NCBI RefSeq assembly: GCF_022549495.1
Contig: NZ_JAKZGD010000010.1
Coordinates: 62,001 to 126,000 of the forward strand
From: Acinetobacter sp. ANC 4805
GTDB lineage: Bacteria; Pseudomonadota; Gammaproteobacteria; Pseudomonadales; Moraxellaceae
Direction of reading: 5' to 3'
Length of the DNA stretch: 64,000 nucleotides
A program made the translations under genes and the position numbers. Of this stretch, positions 17,529 to 27,467 are shown in pieces (the first letter of the stretch is position 1; each line of letters starts with the position of its first letter). The notes beneath the pieces are model-generated. The model was given only the letters and a program-made list of their open reading frames with translations. It was not told the origin of the DNA and searched no databases.

Positions 17529-17544
17529 TGTTTCACGTGGAACA
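17529..17544. promoter_or_regulatory. parS: parS-like site 1 (ParB binding)
   Basis: TGTTTCACGTGGAACA fits the widely conserved parS consensus (TGTTNCACGTGNAACA). It sits inside a larger inverted repeat with A-run and T-run flanks that also looks like a terminator. An identical 16-mer lies at 63516. Confidence 0.75.
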
Positions 17545-17711
17545 ACCTTTTTTGTTTTTACATGATGAGAGTCTTTTAAATTTAAGATTGGGCATCTAGC
17601 TAAAACCAAGAAAAATCACTAAATGATTAAATCTGTATCTATGAATGTTCAAGCCTAGCGAGTCTTTGTATACTGCAACACATGAATAAACAACAAACAG
17701 CACTTTTGAAC

Positions 17712-19082
17712 ATGACTCAACTGACTTGCTTTAAAGCCTACGATATTCGCGGAAAACTAGGTACTGAACTCAACGAAGAAATCGCCTATAAAATTGGTCG
17801 TGCATACGGACAAATCTACCAACCTAAAAAAGTTGTGATTGGTTGTGATATCCGCCTTAGCAGTGAAGGCTTAAAACAAGCCACCATTCGTGGTCTCAAT
17901 GATGCGGGTGTCAATGTGCTTGATTTAGGCATGACGGGCACTGAAGAAGTCTATTTCGGTGCTTTCCATCTCGATGTGCAAGGTGGGATCGAAGTCACGG
18001 CAAGCCATAACCCTATGGACTACAATGGTATGAAATTGGTGCGTGAAAATGCGCGCCCAATCAGTGCTGATACGGGCTTAAAGGACATCCAAGCACTTGC
18101 AGAATCAGGCTCATTTATCGAAGTTGAGCAGAAAGGTTCAACTGAACGTTATAATATCTTGCCTGAGTTCATCGAACATCTTCTCACTTATATTGACCCA
18201 CTCAAAATTAAGCCACTGAAACTTGTGGTCAATTCAGGCAATGGTGCAGCAGGTCATGTGATTGATGCGATTGAGCAAAAGTTTCAAGAACTCAGTATTC
18301 CTGTTGAATTTATCAAAATCCATCACGAAGCCGATGGCAATTTTCCAAATGGTATTCCGAACCCACTCTTGATTGAGAACCGAGATAGCACACGCGATGC
18401 CGTTCTTCAACATCATGCAGATATGGGCATTGCTTGGGATGGTGACTTTGACCGTTGTTTCTTATTTGATGAGAAAGGCGAATTCATTGAAGGATATTAC
18501 ATTGTCGGTTTATTGGCACAAGCTTTCCTGATCAAGCAATCAGGTGAAAAAATCGTACATGACCCACGTTTAATCTGGAATACCTTAGATATTGTTAATC
18601 AATATCAAGGAACTGCAATCCAATCAAAATGTGGACATGCCTTTATTAAAGATGTCATGCGTGAACACAATGCTGTTTACGGTGGTGAAATGAGCGCACA
18701 CCACTATTTCCGTGATTTTGCTTATTGTGATAGCGGTATGATTCCTTGGTTACTCACCATTGCCCTACTCTCTGAAACAGGTCAAGCGCTTTCAACACTG
18801 GTTGAAAATATGATTACCAAGTTCCCGTGTAGTGGTGAAATCAACTTTAAAGTGGCAAATACTCAAGCAACCGTACAAAAGATCTTTGATCATTATGCTG
18901 ATCAGCATCCACAAATTGATCGTACCGATGGTGTGAGTCTTGATTTTGGTGCATGGCGTTTAAATGTTCGGGCATCTAATACTGAGCCTTTGCTTCGCTT
19001 AAATATTGAAAGTCGTGCAGAACAAAATCCACAACCAATGCAAGCTTATGTAGATGAGTTGACTGCTTTGATTGAAGATTAA
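17712..19082 (+). CDS. pgm: Phosphomannomutase/phosphoglucomutase
   Basis: 456 residues of the alpha-D-phosphohexomutase family. It interconverts hexose 1- and 6-phosphates for capsule sugar nucleotides. Visible: phosphoserine loop [13 protein letters not shown], metal loop DGDFDRCF, sugar loop [12 protein letters not shown] and phosphate-binding [13 protein letters not shown] use the ATG at 17712 ([15 protein letters not shown]), the usual start of Acinetobacter Pgm; an ATG at 17682 adds 10 residues. A TATACT -10 box at 17669 would give a transcript starting at about 17681. It is convergent with gpi and marks the far end of the capsule locus. Confidence 0.92.
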   Translation: MTQLTCFKAYDIRGKLGTELNEEIAYKIGRAYGQIYQPKKVVIGCDIRLSSEGLKQATIRGLNDAGVNVLDLGMTGTEEVYFGAFHLDVQGGIEVTASHNPMDYNGMKLVRENARPISADTGLKDIQALAESGSFIEVEQKGSTERYNILPEFIEHLLTYIDPLKIKPLKLVVNSGNGAAGHVIDAIEQKFQELSIPVEFIKIHHEADGNFPNGIPNPLLIENRDSTRDAVLQHHADMGIAWDGDFDRCFLFDEKGEFIEGYYIVGLLAQAFLIKQSGEKIVHDPRLIWNTLDIVNQYQGTAIQSKCGHAFIKDVMREHNAVYGGEMSAHHYFRDFAYCDSGMIPWLLTIALLSETGQALSTLVENMITKFPCSGEINFKVANTQATVQKIFDHYADQHPQIDRTDGVSLDFGAWRLNVRASNTEPLLRLNIESRAEQNPQPMQAYVDELTALIED

Positions 19083-19090
19083 TCAATCAT

Positions 19091-19121
19091 GGAAGGAGTT
19101 TTTGAACTGAAAGCTCCTTCC
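19091..19121. terminator. Bidirectional terminator between pgm and gpi
   Basis: Stem GGAAGGAG/CTCCTTCC extended by five T-A or T-G pairs (13 bp) with a GAACT loop, between two convergent stops. Confidence 0.75.
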
Positions 19122-19137
19122 AATTTATAAATATAAA

Positions 19138-20811
19138 TTAATTGCCTGTCTTACCTAATAAGATTTTAAGTAACCCTTTCGTTGATGCATCGAAACCAGA
19201 CAAGTCATCTTGTTCACGATTTAAAATCGGTAACAGTTGATTGGCAATCTCTTTACCTTTTTCCACCCCCCATTGATCAAAGGGGTTAATATTCCATAAA
19301 ACAGATTGCACAAAAACCTTATGCTCATAAGTTGCAATCAACATCCCCAAATTATAAGGGTTGAGTTCTTTCAACAAGATTGTTGAGCTTGGTTGATTGC
19401 CTTGATATTGCTTATAAGCGGGTAAGTCCCCTAACTCATCAACTGAAAGCGCCTGATTTCCAAATGCTAGTAAGCGAGACTGGGCTAAACAATTTGAGAG
19501 TGCTAAATGATGTTGTTCAACTAAGGCATCCGCATTCTCAGCATACGTAAATTGATTTGAGTTATAGCGTTGCACTGGTGCAATAAAATCACAACTTACT
19601 GCATGCGTTCCTTGGTGTAGCAGTTGATAAAAAGCATGTTGGGCGTTGGGCCCCACCTCGCCCCAAACGATTGGACATGTCGCAGAATCAACTTTTTCGC
19701 CATTCCGCTGAATAGACTTCCCGTTTGACTCCATTTCGAGTTGTTGCAAGTATGAAGCGAAATATTTCAATCGCCCATCATACGGGAGTACAGCATGGGT
19801 CTGAATATCAAGAAAATTATTATTCCAAGCACCTAATATCCCCATCAAAATCGGGATATTCTGAGCAAATGATGCCGTTTGAAAATGCTGATCTATCGCA
19901 TAAGCACCTGCTAATAACTGCTTAAAGCCCTCTACGCCAATGGTGAGTGCGATCGGTAAACCAATACATGACCAAAGTGAATAACGACCACCCACCCAAT
20001 CCCACAACAGAAGCTGTTTATCAGGTGCGATTCCCCATTCTGTCATTTTCTCAGGTTTGGTCGAAATCCCAATAAAGTGGTTTTTCAATACTCGCGTATC
20101 CGTACCCAAGGTTTTTTCTAACCATTGGCGTACAGTTTGTGCATTAGAAAGCGTATCAATCGTGCCAAAAGACTTCGATGAAATAATAAAAAGGGTTGTT
20201 TCAGGACGAAGTTGATGCAATAAATCCGAGAGCTGACTACCATCCATCGTGGAAACAAAATGAATACCTAAAGGTTTCGCTGTTGCCACTTTAAAATCAG
20301 AAAGTGCATGTGTCACCATCAATGGCCCTAAATCAGAGCCACCCACACCGATGTTAACCACATCCTGAATCACTTCACCTGTCGCGCCACGGTACTGCCC
20401 AGCATGAATTTTTTCAACTAGAGCATACATACGTTCTAGCTGTTGGTGAACATCCCGATTGATCTCAGAAAAATACTGTTCAGACTCAGGCAAACGCAAT
20501 GCCCAATGCATTGCTGCCCGTTGTTCCGTATAATTAATTTGCTCTAAGGAAAATAATCTTTTTATCCATTCAGTAAGATTTTGATTTTGAGCAAACTCAA
20601 CCAATTCATTCAATATATTCTGATCAATTCGTTGCTTACTAAAATCTAAAACAATTTGATCATATTCAACTGAAAAATGTTGAAACCGTGCCGAATCTTC
20701 TGCAAACAATTGATTAAGATGGATCTCTTTGAATTTTTTCTGTAATAAGGCTAAGTTTTTCGATTTAGCATTTTGAGCTTTAAACAGTGATGATTGAAGA
20801 TGATCTAGCAT
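19138..20811 (-). CDS. pgi: Glucose-6-phosphate isomerase
   Basis: 557 residues. Interconverts glucose- and fructose-6-phosphate, feeding hexose phosphates to both glycolysis and capsule precursors; called gpi in Acinetobacter capsule nomenclature. Signatures: [50 protein letters not shown] and the C-terminal [15 protein letters not shown] with the active-site Lys. The ATG is 2 bases after the ugd stop, so the two genes are translationally coupled. It is the last gene of the long minus-strand capsule operon. Confidence 0.95.
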   Translation of the reverse strand: MLDHLQSSLFKAQNAKSKNLALLQKKFKEIHLNQLFAEDSARFQHFSVEYDQIVLDFSKQRIDQNILNELVEFAQNQNLTEWIKRLFSLEQINYTEQRAAMHWALRLPESEQYFSEINRDVHQQLERMYALVEKIHAGQYRGATGEVIQDVVNIGVGGSDLGPLMVTHALSDFKVATAKPLGIHFVSTMDGSQLSDLLHQLRPETTLFIISSKSFGTIDTLSNAQTVRQWLEKTLGTDTRVLKNHFIGISTKPEKMTEWGIAPDKQLLLWDWVGGRYSLWSCIGLPIALTIGVEGFKQLLAGAYAIDQHFQTASFAQNIPILMGILGAWNNNFLDIQTHAVLPYDGRLKYFASYLQQLEMESNGKSIQRNGEKVDSATCPIVWGEVGPNAQHAFYQLLHQGTHAVSCDFIAPVQRYNSNQFTYAENADALVEQHHLALSNCLAQSRLLAFGNQALSVDELGDLPAYKQYQGNQPSSTILLKELNPYNLGMLIATYEHKVFVQSVLWNINPFDQWGVEKGKEIANQLLPILNREQDDLSGFDASTKGLLKILLGKTGN

Positions 20812-20813
20812 GC

Positions 20814-22076
20814 TTAACGCCCCACGCCCATATAAGCAAAACCTTGAGCCTTAACAAAATGAGGGTCATAAATATTACGCCCATCTAAAATCAACGGATG
20901 TGTCATGCTTTGTGCGAGTTGCTTAAAGGCTGGACTCCAATATTGCTTCCAAGCCGTTAAGATACATAAGCCGTGTACATTTTGCGCCGCTTCATATTGA
21001 TCATCACACAGAATAAGATCCGCTCGCTGCCCATACATCATCTTGATTTCATCTAAAGCTTGAGGGTCATGTAATCGTACAATGACTCCTTGTGCCCACA
21101 ATGCAGCTAACATTTGATGAATCGGTGACTGTTGAATACTAGAGGTATTTTCTTTAAAAGAAGCGCCCCAAATGGCAATCGTCTTGCCTTGTAAATCACC
21201 ATGATAATAATTCCATAACTTACGGAATAGAATTTCTTTCTGTTGCTCATTAATGTCCCAAACTTGAGCCAATAATTGACTTTTAACACCCGTATTCGCA
21301 ACAGTATTAGACAAGGTTAAGATATCGTGCGAGAAATTTTCCCCACCAAAACCTGCGCCTGGTGATAAATAAGCGGTCCCTATGCGACTATCCGCAGCCA
21401 TCCCCTGACGGACTGAAGCGATATCAATGCCTAACTTTTCAGCAACAACCGCCAGATCATTAATATAACTAATTCGTGTTGCCAACATGCCTGAAATACT
21501 AAGTTTGGTAAACTCAGCATCCAAAATAGGCATAAACAAGTATTGCTGTTCGAGCGGAAAGAAAGGCCTTAGCAGTTCTTTTAGTTTGATCTGTGCTTCA
21601 CAATGTGTACATCCAACAATCAACTGTTTCGCTTGGGTGAGACTGTGTAACGCATTCCCTTCTTGAATGGTATCAGGCAAATACACCCAATCATCTTCAG
21701 ATAAGATCTGCTGTAATTTTTCGGTGCCGTGTAAACCAAAAGTAGAGGCATTGATCATCAATTTCGGATGAATAATTGGTTGTTGTTTTAAATCAAGTAA
21801 GAGCTGAAAAACTTGTGATTCTTGTGTCTGATTAAAACTAAAGAAATAAGCATCTGTATCTAGTGGAACACTTTGACTGTCACAATAATTAAGAAAACCA
21901 CTTTTCAGTTGTTTACTTAATAAATGACTCACGTTTTCATCGTGGAAAGAATGATGTGATCCACTATCATCTGCAATATTCGAACACCAAAAAACAAAAT
22001 GTCCTGATTCAGACAACAATGCAGACATCACGCCTGCATATAAAGTATTGCCGAATATTGCAACTTTCATAACCAT
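20814..22076 (-). CDS. ugd: UDP-glucose dehydrogenase homologue lacking the catalytic cysteine
   Basis: 420 residues in the position of ugd in the Acinetobacter capsule locus. The three-domain layout of UDP-glucose/GDP-mannose dehydrogenases is retained (Rossmann start [12 protein letters not shown]; central helix [18 protein letters not shown] with K191; C-terminal [19 protein letters not shown]). However, the canonical GFGGxCxPKD block reads [10 protein letters not shown] (242-251): the catalytic Cys is Asn247 and the following Lys is His250. The N-terminal nucleotide motif is also unusual. So oxidation of UDP-glucose to UDP-glucuronate by the known thiohemiacetal chemistry is doubtful. It may be a diverged, non-oxidising or regulatory relative, kept in the conserved galU-ugd-gpi order. 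The start may alternatively be the ATG at 22070. Confidence 0.8.
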   Translation of the reverse strand: MVMKVAIFGNTLYAGVMSALLSESGHFVFWCSNIADDSGSHHSFHDENVSHLLSKQLKSGFLNYCDSQSVPLDTDAYFFSFNQTQESQVFQLLLDLKQQPIIHPKLMINASTFGLHGTEKLQQILSEDDWVYLPDTIQEGNALHSLTQAKQLIVGCTHCEAQIKLKELLRPFFPLEQQYLFMPILDAEFTKLSISGMLATRISYINDLAVVAEKLGIDIASVRQGMAADSRIGTAYLSPGAGFGGENFSHDILTLSNTVANTGVKSQLLAQVWDINEQQKEILFRKLWNYYHGDLQGKTIAIWGASFKENTSSIQQSPIHQMLAALWAQGVIVRLHDPQALDEIKMMYGQRADLILCDDQYEAAQNVHGLCILTAWKQYWSPAFKQLAQSMTHPLILDGRNIYDPHFVKAQGFAYMGVGR

Positions 22077-22086
22077 TTACCCTAAA

Positions 22087-22962
22087 TTATAGGGCCAATT
22101 CTTGAATCAGACCCTTAAAATCTTCACCCAATTTTGGATGTTCAATACCATAATGTAAGACTGCTTTTAGATAGCCAAGCTTACTACCACAATCAAAAGT
22201 TTGCCCTTTCATCCGATAGGCTTCAACATTTTGTGATTGCTGCAATGTTGCAATCGCATCTGTTAGTTGAATTTCGTTGCCAGCACCGCGTGGGGTATTC
22301 TCTAATAACGTCATAATCTGAGCAGGTAAAATATAACGTCCTACCACAGATAAATTGGATGGCGCAGTACCTATTGCAGGTTTCTCAACAATTCCCTGCA
22401 TGATAGCACTCTCCCCTTCATTCGGAGAAACAGCAACATCTACAATACCATATTGATCAACCAAATGGTCAGGAACTGCCTCTACCATAATCTGAGCAGC
22501 TTGAGATTGCTCAAAACGTTGAATCATAAGAGCTAAATCATTTTGAGATGCATTATCTTTGACTAATACATCAGGTAATAACACAGCAAAGGCTTCATCA
22601 CCCACAATATCTTTCGCACAAAGTACGGCGTGACCCAATCCTAACGGTTGTGGCTGGCGTACACTTACGACACTAATATGCTTGGGCAATATCTCTGTAA
22701 TTTCTTTGAGTAAATCAAATTTCTTCTTTTGCTCTAAAGTAGTTTCAAGTTCGAAATTACGATCAAAATAATTTTCAATTGATGCTTTAGAGGAATGCGT
22801 TACTAGAATAATTTGTTCAATACCCGCCGCAACTGCTTCACGTACCACATATTCAATTGCAGGGCGATCCACAACGGTAACCATTTCTTTAGGAATAGAT
22901 TTACTTGCAGGTAAAAAACGTGTACCTAAACCAGCGACTGGTAAAATTGCTTTTTTGATCAT
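22087..22962 (-). CDS. galU: UTP-glucose-1-phosphate uridylyltransferase
   Basis: 291 residues. Makes UDP-glucose from UTP and glucose 1-phosphate. Signatures: the nucleotide-binding start ILPVAGLGTRFLPASKSIPKEM, VDRPAIEYVVREAV, LGLGHAVLCAKD, VLLPDVLV and EVYRMKGQTFDCGSKLGY-type C-terminal block (here EAYRMKGQTFDCGSKLGYLKA). The length matches other bacterial GalU proteins. RBS GAGAG before the ATG. It belongs to the minus-strand capsule operon, 10 bases from ugd. Confidence 0.95.
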   Translation of the reverse strand: MIKKAILPVAGLGTRFLPASKSIPKEMVTVVDRPAIEYVVREAVAAGIEQIILVTHSSKASIENYFDRNFELETTLEQKKKFDLLKEITEILPKHISVVSVRQPQPLGLGHAVLCAKDIVGDEAFAVLLPDVLVKDNASQNDLALMIQRFEQSQAAQIMVEAVPDHLVDQYGIVDVAVSPNEGESAIMQGIVEKPAIGTAPSNLSVVGRYILPAQIMTLLENTPRGAGNEIQLTDAIATLQQSQNVEAYRMKGQTFDCGSKLGYLKAVLHYGIEHPKLGEDFKGLIQELAL

Positions 22963-22971
22963 ATTACTCTC

Positions 22972-24846
22972 TCAATTAACGCGTACTTCGCCACTACGTT
23001 TATAGCCATCGACATAATGTTCCAACTGACTTAAAGCCCAATCCACATCATCAGCAACAGCTGTCATTTGGTTAATTCGGCTAAATACCGATTGGATTTC
23101 TTGCAGAGGATAATGTTTCTCAAAAGAACGTAGGATACGCGTATGTTCTGTATACCCAGTATTCTCTTGATCAATTAGCAATTCTTCATAAAGTTTTTCA
23201 CCTGGGCGTAAACCACTATAGGCAATCTCAATATCACCTTCAATTGTGTTTGGCTCACGAACCTTCAAACCACTTAGTGTAATCATCTGACGAGCCAAGT
23301 CCTGAATTCGAACAGGCTCACCCATATCTAACAAGAAAACATCACCACCTGAACCTAATGCACCCGCTTGGATCACTAACTGAGAAGCTTCAGGGATCGT
23401 CATAAAATAACGGGTTACATCAGGATGAGTCACCGTAATTGGTCCACCTTTTGCAATCTGCTGCCTAAATAACGGAACAACTGAACCAGAAGAGCCTAAT
23501 ACATTACCAAAACGTACAATACTGATCTGTGTCTTTGGTTTAGTCTCAGCTACAGCTTGGCAATACAATTCTGCCATCCGTTTTGATGCACCCATAACAT
23601 TGGTTGGTCTAACCGCTTTATCTGTTGAAATGAGTACAAATGTTTCCACCCCTTTTTTAACAGCCGCATTTAGACTATTTGCAGTCCCAATCGAGTTATT
23701 TTTCAATCCAGCAATCGGATTACATTCGACCAAAGGAACATGCTTATAAGCCGCAGCATGGTAGACCGTCTGTACATGATATTGTTCGATGATACGTTCT
23801 AATTTTTGTTGATCTTGGACTGTTCCTAAAATAGGGATGATTTCACACGTTGCCGTGAGCCTAAGTTCTTTTTCTACATCATAGAGTGCGAATTCAGTTA
23901 ATTCATAGAGGATCAACATCTTGGGATGGTTTTTAATAATTTGTCGGCACAACTCAGAGCCAATCGAACCACCAGCTCCTGTCACCATAACGATTTTATT
24001 TTGGATATTTTTAGCCAATAGATGAGAAATAGGTGGAACGGGGTCTCGCCCTAAAAGGTCAATAATATCGACCTCACGAATATCAGCAACTTGAATATCA
24101 CCATCGACAAGTTGAGTCAGCCCTGGCAACTCTGTAACTTTGACTCGTGCTGATTCTAACTGTTGAATTATTTCACTTTTTCTCGTTCTTCCTACAGAGG
24201 GTAAAGCAAGTAAGATCTCATCTATTTTATGTTTTTTAAGATGACGCAAAGCCTTATCACGTGAATAAACTTTTAATCCACCCACAATTTGATCATGTAA
24301 TGAAGTTTGATCATCAATAAAGAAAACAGGCGTATGATCATCAGAACGATGTAATGCTGCTGCGATCTGCTGCCCTGCATCGCCTGCACCATAAATTGCA
24401 ACCCGTTTACAGCCAACATGAGTATGCAAAGTGGCTTTCACAATAAAACGAATGAATGCGCGACTACACCATACCCATGCAAACATCATAAAGCCGAACA
24501 TAAATGGAATCGACATTGGTACATAAGCGTGGCTAAATGCATTCAGTCCATAAAGCACCATCATCATACAACATACGGCTATTGCCAATTTGACAATAAA
24601 GACCTCATCGAATGTTCGCACAATAAAATGATAAACGCCTGTTAGTAGCAAACTCATTACAGAAAACAACGTAACCAGAATGACCCCATGACTAATCCCA
24701 GGTATAACTTCTGCCCCTAAATTGAATAAACGAATCACATAGCATAACCATAAAATAACAGGGAATGCGAGTACGTCTAAAAACACCAGTAGAGCTTGTT
24801 TTGTGACTCTTGGTGCTGATGCAAACTGATAAATAATCTTTTTCAC
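22972..24846 (-). CDS. gdr: UDP-GlcNAc 4,6-dehydratase, membrane-anchored (Gdr/PglF/WbpM type)
   Basis: 624 residues. Four hydrophobic segments (about 15-140) anchor it in the inner membrane, followed by a CoA-binding-like domain (VAIYGAGDAGQQIAAALHRS) and a C-terminal SDR domain (VMVTGAGGSIGSELCRQI, ISTDKAVRPTNVMGASKR where the usual catalytic Tyr is replaced by Met, as in PglF/WbpM). It converts UDP-GlcNAc to the 4-keto-6-deoxy sugar, the first step to UDP-QuiNAc4NAc with QhbB and QhbA just upstream. The start is GTG, with AGAAGA upstream. A 150-base gap separates it from qhbB. Confidence 0.92.
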   Translation of the reverse strand: MKKIIYQFASAPRVTKQALLVFLDVLAFPVILWLCYVIRLFNLGAEVIPGISHGVILVTLFSVMSLLLTGVYHFIVRTFDEVFIVKLAIAVCCMMMVLYGLNAFSHAYVPMSIPFMFGFMMFAWVWCSRAFIRFIVKATLHTHVGCKRVAIYGAGDAGQQIAAALHRSDDHTPVFFIDDQTSLHDQIVGGLKVYSRDKALRHLKKHKIDEILLALPSVGRTRKSEIIQQLESARVKVTELPGLTQLVDGDIQVADIREVDIIDLLGRDPVPPISHLLAKNIQNKIVMVTGAGGSIGSELCRQIIKNHPKMLILYELTEFALYDVEKELRLTATCEIIPILGTVQDQQKLERIIEQYHVQTVYHAAAYKHVPLVECNPIAGLKNNSIGTANSLNAAVKKGVETFVLISTDKAVRPTNVMGASKRMAELYCQAVAETKPKTQISIVRFGNVLGSSGSVVPLFRQQIAKGGPITVTHPDVTRYFMTIPEASQLVIQAGALGSGGDVFLLDMGEPVRIQDLARQMITLSGLKVREPNTIEGDIEIAYSGLRPGEKLYEELLIDQENTGYTEHTRILRSFEKHYPLQEIQSVFSRINQMTAVADDVDWALSQLEHYVDGYKRSGEVRVN

Positions 24847-24995
24847 AATAATCTTCTAATTATCCCACTAAGCATGCGCACGTTATACGCAATTCTTCCA
24901 CAAGCTGAAATGACGACCTTGCATTAATGATACAGCGATAAAGCAAAAAGCTAATTTATGATTACCTGCTTTAAGCTTTATCCCCTATTCTCTCA

Positions 24996-26171
24996 TCACT
25001 GATCTAAAACTTTCTTAAGTTTTTCAATCACATCAACGGTTTTCTTAATATTATCTTCGCTCAGTGTTGGATGTACTAAAAACATAAGACTAGTTTCACC
25101 AAGCTGCTGAGCATTTTTTAAACGTTCTTTCGGTCGCCAATTCGTATTATCAAAAGCATGCTCTAAATACACTTCAGAACACGAACCACTATAACATGGT
25201 ACGCCTTCTGCATTGATAAATTGCATGATTCGGTCACGAGACCAATCACTTGGTAATGCATTTATATTGACTTGCACATAACATTTATATTGTGCATGTA
25301 GATAATCATCTGTTGGTCTGTTTACAGTAAAATAAATCGAATGATCAAATGCTTTTAATATTTTATCTGCATTTTCGATTCTTTTTTTCGTCCAATCTGC
25401 CATATAAGTTAGTTGAATGCGACCAATGACAGCTTGCATTTCCATCATACGCCAGTTTGTTCCAAAAGAATCGTGTAGCCAACGGAATCCTGGAGGATGT
25501 TGCTTATTGTAGACACTATCGTAGCTTTTGCCATGATCTTTATAAGACCACATTTTCTTCCACAAGTTTTCATCATTTGTGGTAACCATTCCACCTTCGC
25601 CACCCGTAGTCATAATTTTATCTTGGCAAAATGACCAAGCAGCGATGTGACCGATAGAACCCGCAGGCTTACCTTTATATTTAGCACCATGCGCTTGAGC
25701 ACAATCTTCTATGACATATAAACCCTTTTCAGCTGCTAATTGCATAATTGGATCCATATCACACATCCAACCAGCCAAATGAACACAAATGATCGCCTTT
25801 GTATTTGGTGTTAATATAGCTTCTATTGTTCGTCTTGAAATATTTTGTGAATCTAACTCAACATCAGCAAAAATTGGATTCGCTCCAGCTGTAACAATCG
25901 AACTTGCTGAAGCCAAAAATGTCCGTGAAGTCACAATCACATCATCACCAGAACCAATTTGTAATGCTTTCAAAGCAACATCAAGTGCAACAGTTCCATT
26001 TGCTAAAGCAACTGCATATTGTGTACCAGAAAATGCTGCAAATTCCTTTTCAAATTCACGGCATTCTTGCCCCGTCCAATAATTTACTTTATTTGAAAGC
26101 AATATATTTTTAACTGCATCTGCTTCTTTCTCAGTAAAGCTTGGCCATGGTTCAAATGCTGTGTTTAACAT
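24996..26171 (-). CDS. qhbB: DegT/DnrJ/EryC1-family sugar aminotransferase
   Basis: 391 residues. PLP-dependent transfer of an amino group to the 4-keto sugar made by Gdr, giving UDP-QuiNAc4N. Motifs: YAVALANGTVALDVALKAL, VIEDCAQAHGAKYKGKPAGSIGHIAAWSF with the PLP-lysine region CQDKIMTTGGEGGMV, and a DegT-type C-terminal half. I choose the start at 26171 (MLNTAFEPWPSF), 8 bases from GAGGA; ATGs at 26177 and 26186-region are too close to the RBS. The gene order gdr-qhbB-qhbA-itrB is that of Acinetobacter capsule loci with QuiNAc4NAc. Confidence 0.9.
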   Translation of the reverse strand: MLNTAFEPWPSFTEKEADAVKNILLSNKVNYWTGQECREFEKEFAAFSGTQYAVALANGTVALDVALKALQIGSGDDVIVTSRTFLASASSIVTAGANPIFADVELDSQNISRRTIEAILTPNTKAIICVHLAGWMCDMDPIMQLAAEKGLYVIEDCAQAHGAKYKGKPAGSIGHIAAWSFCQDKIMTTGGEGGMVTTNDENLWKKMWSYKDHGKSYDSVYNKQHPPGFRWLHDSFGTNWRMMEMQAVIGRIQLTYMADWTKKRIENADKILKAFDHSIYFTVNRPTDDYLHAQYKCYVQVNINALPSDWSRDRIMQFINAEGVPCYSGSCSEVYLEHAFDNTNWRPKERLKNAQQLGETSLMFLVHPTLSEDNIKKTVDVIEKLKKVLDQ

Positions 26172-26202
26172 ACTCATATTCCTCAATATCGCTAATAAAA
26201 AT

Positions 26203-26862
26203 CTATTTTTTCTCTAGAATACGTGCTGGATTTCCAACAACGGTAACACCTGGGGGAATACTTTTTGTAACTACTGCACCCATACCAACTACTGCATTTT
26301 TTCCAATGACCAAAGGTTTATCTGGTGTACCCTGTTTAATAACGGCCCCTGCACCAATGTAAACATGATCGTCGATATGGATATTGCCATTGCACTTTAC
26401 TCCAGGTGCGAAAGTTACAAAATCACCAATTATGCAATCATGCTCAATATAACTATATAAATTTGCGTGGAAACACTTCCCAATTCTAATATTAGAAGTG
26501 ATCGTGACAAAAGGACTTAATGCAGCCCCCTCGCCAATTTCAATATGATCCATCATCACAGTATTATCAGCTTGCACTGTCCATAATTGAATACCATCAA
26601 TATCCAGCTGATTTGCAATTTTTTCACGAATCCGGCTATTTGCAATCGCAATTAATACATGTTTTTGATGTGAAACTAAATCTTTAAAAGACTGATAGTT
26701 TAAGGCAATATGCCCATTTACAATCTCCTGTTTTTGCAAACTATCATCAATGAAATAGAGTTCGGCTGAAATACCTAAACGCTGTAATTGTTGCCGCGCA
26801 ACAGGCATCAAACTACGACCACAACCCGATGCCCCATAAATTGCATAGATTTGATTACTCAT
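26203..26862 (-). CDS. qhbA: Sugar O/N-acetyltransferase, left-handed beta-helix (PglD-like)
   Basis: 219 residues. N-terminal Rossmann-like domain (IYAIYGASGCGRSLMPVA) and a C-terminal hexapeptide-repeat beta helix (IGEGAALSPFVTITSNIRIGKC, EHDCIIGDFVTFAPGVKCNGNIHIDD, IGAGAVIKQGTPDKPLVIGKNAVVGMGAVV). Conserved His of PglD-like enzymes is in YIEHDCIIGDF. It would N-acetylate the 4-amino group to give UDP-QuiNAc4NAc. The start ATG overlaps the itrB stop by 4 bases (ATGA), indicating coupling. Confidence 0.9.
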   Translation of the reverse strand: MSNQIYAIYGASGCGRSLMPVARQQLQRLGISAELYFIDDSLQKQEIVNGHIALNYQSFKDLVSHQKHVLIAIANSRIREKIANQLDIDGIQLWTVQADNTVMMDHIEIGEGAALSPFVTITSNIRIGKCFHANLYSYIEHDCIIGDFVTFAPGVKCNGNIHIDDHVYIGAGAVIKQGTPDKPLVIGKNAVVGMGAVVTKSIPPGVTVVGNPARILEKK

Positions 26863-27467
26863 TCATTAGGTTCCGTTTTAGAACCCATAAACTTTGTCAT
26901 CGTTGCTTCACCAGTCTCATTAATATCGTCTTTAGCGATTACTTTCTTCACCGTTTGCAACATGATTTTAAAATCTAACCAAATCGATCTATTTTCAACA
27001 TACCACGTATCAAGTTTAAATTTTTGTTCCCAACTAATCGCATTGCGACCATTGACCTGAGCATGTCCTGTCATACCTGGACGTACATTATGGCGTTTAG
27101 CTTGCTCTTTATTATAAAGGGGGAGATACTCCATGAGTAAAGGACGTGGACCCACAACACTCATATCACCTTTAATAACATTCCAAAGTTCAGGCATTTC
27201 ATCTAGGCTGGTTGAACGTAACATTTTACCAAAGTGAGTTAGTCGCTCACTATCAGGTAATGGATTACCTTGTTCATCAAAAGCATCTTTCATAGTACGA
27301 AACTTAATCATTTCAAATGGCAGACCATCCAATCCCGGTCTGACTTGACGAAAAAGCACAGGAGACCCTAGATTCTTTTTCACTTTATAAGCCACAAAGA
27401 TATACAAAGGAGACAAAATCACCAATGCAATTGAAGCAATCACAACATCAAGTAAACGTTTAAGCAT
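26859..27467 (-). CDS. itrB: Initiating sugar-phosphate transferase (polyisoprenyl-phosphate hexose-1-phosphate transferase family)
   Basis: 202 residues, PglC-like short form. One N-terminal membrane helix (LLDVVIASIALVILSPLYIFVAY) and the catalytic domain with FRQVRPGLDGLPFEMIKFRTM, LRSTSLDEMPELWNVIKGDMSVVGPRPLLMEYLPLY (DE dyad) and RPGMTGHAQVNGRNAISW. It starts capsule repeat synthesis by moving a sugar phosphate to undecaprenyl phosphate; beside gdr-qhbB-qhbA the first sugar is probably QuiNAc4NAc. The start at 27467 has AGGGTGGAAG upstream and overlaps the preceding glycosyltransferase by 8 bases. Confidence 0.92.
   Translation of the reverse strand: MLKRLLDVVIASIALVILSPLYIFVAYKVKKNLGSPVLFRQVRPGLDGLPFEMIKFRTMKDAFDEQGNPLPDSERLTHFGKMLRSTSLDEMPELWNVIKGDMSVVGPRPLLMEYLPLYNKEQAKRHNVRPGMTGHAQVNGRNAISWEQKFKLDTWYVENRSIWLDFKIMLQTVKKVIAKDDINETGEATMTKFMGSKTEPNE

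Noticed and set aside
20814..22076. Calling ugd a pseudogene
   Set aside because: The frame is intact, of normal length and tightly coupled to neighbours; only catalytic residues differ.
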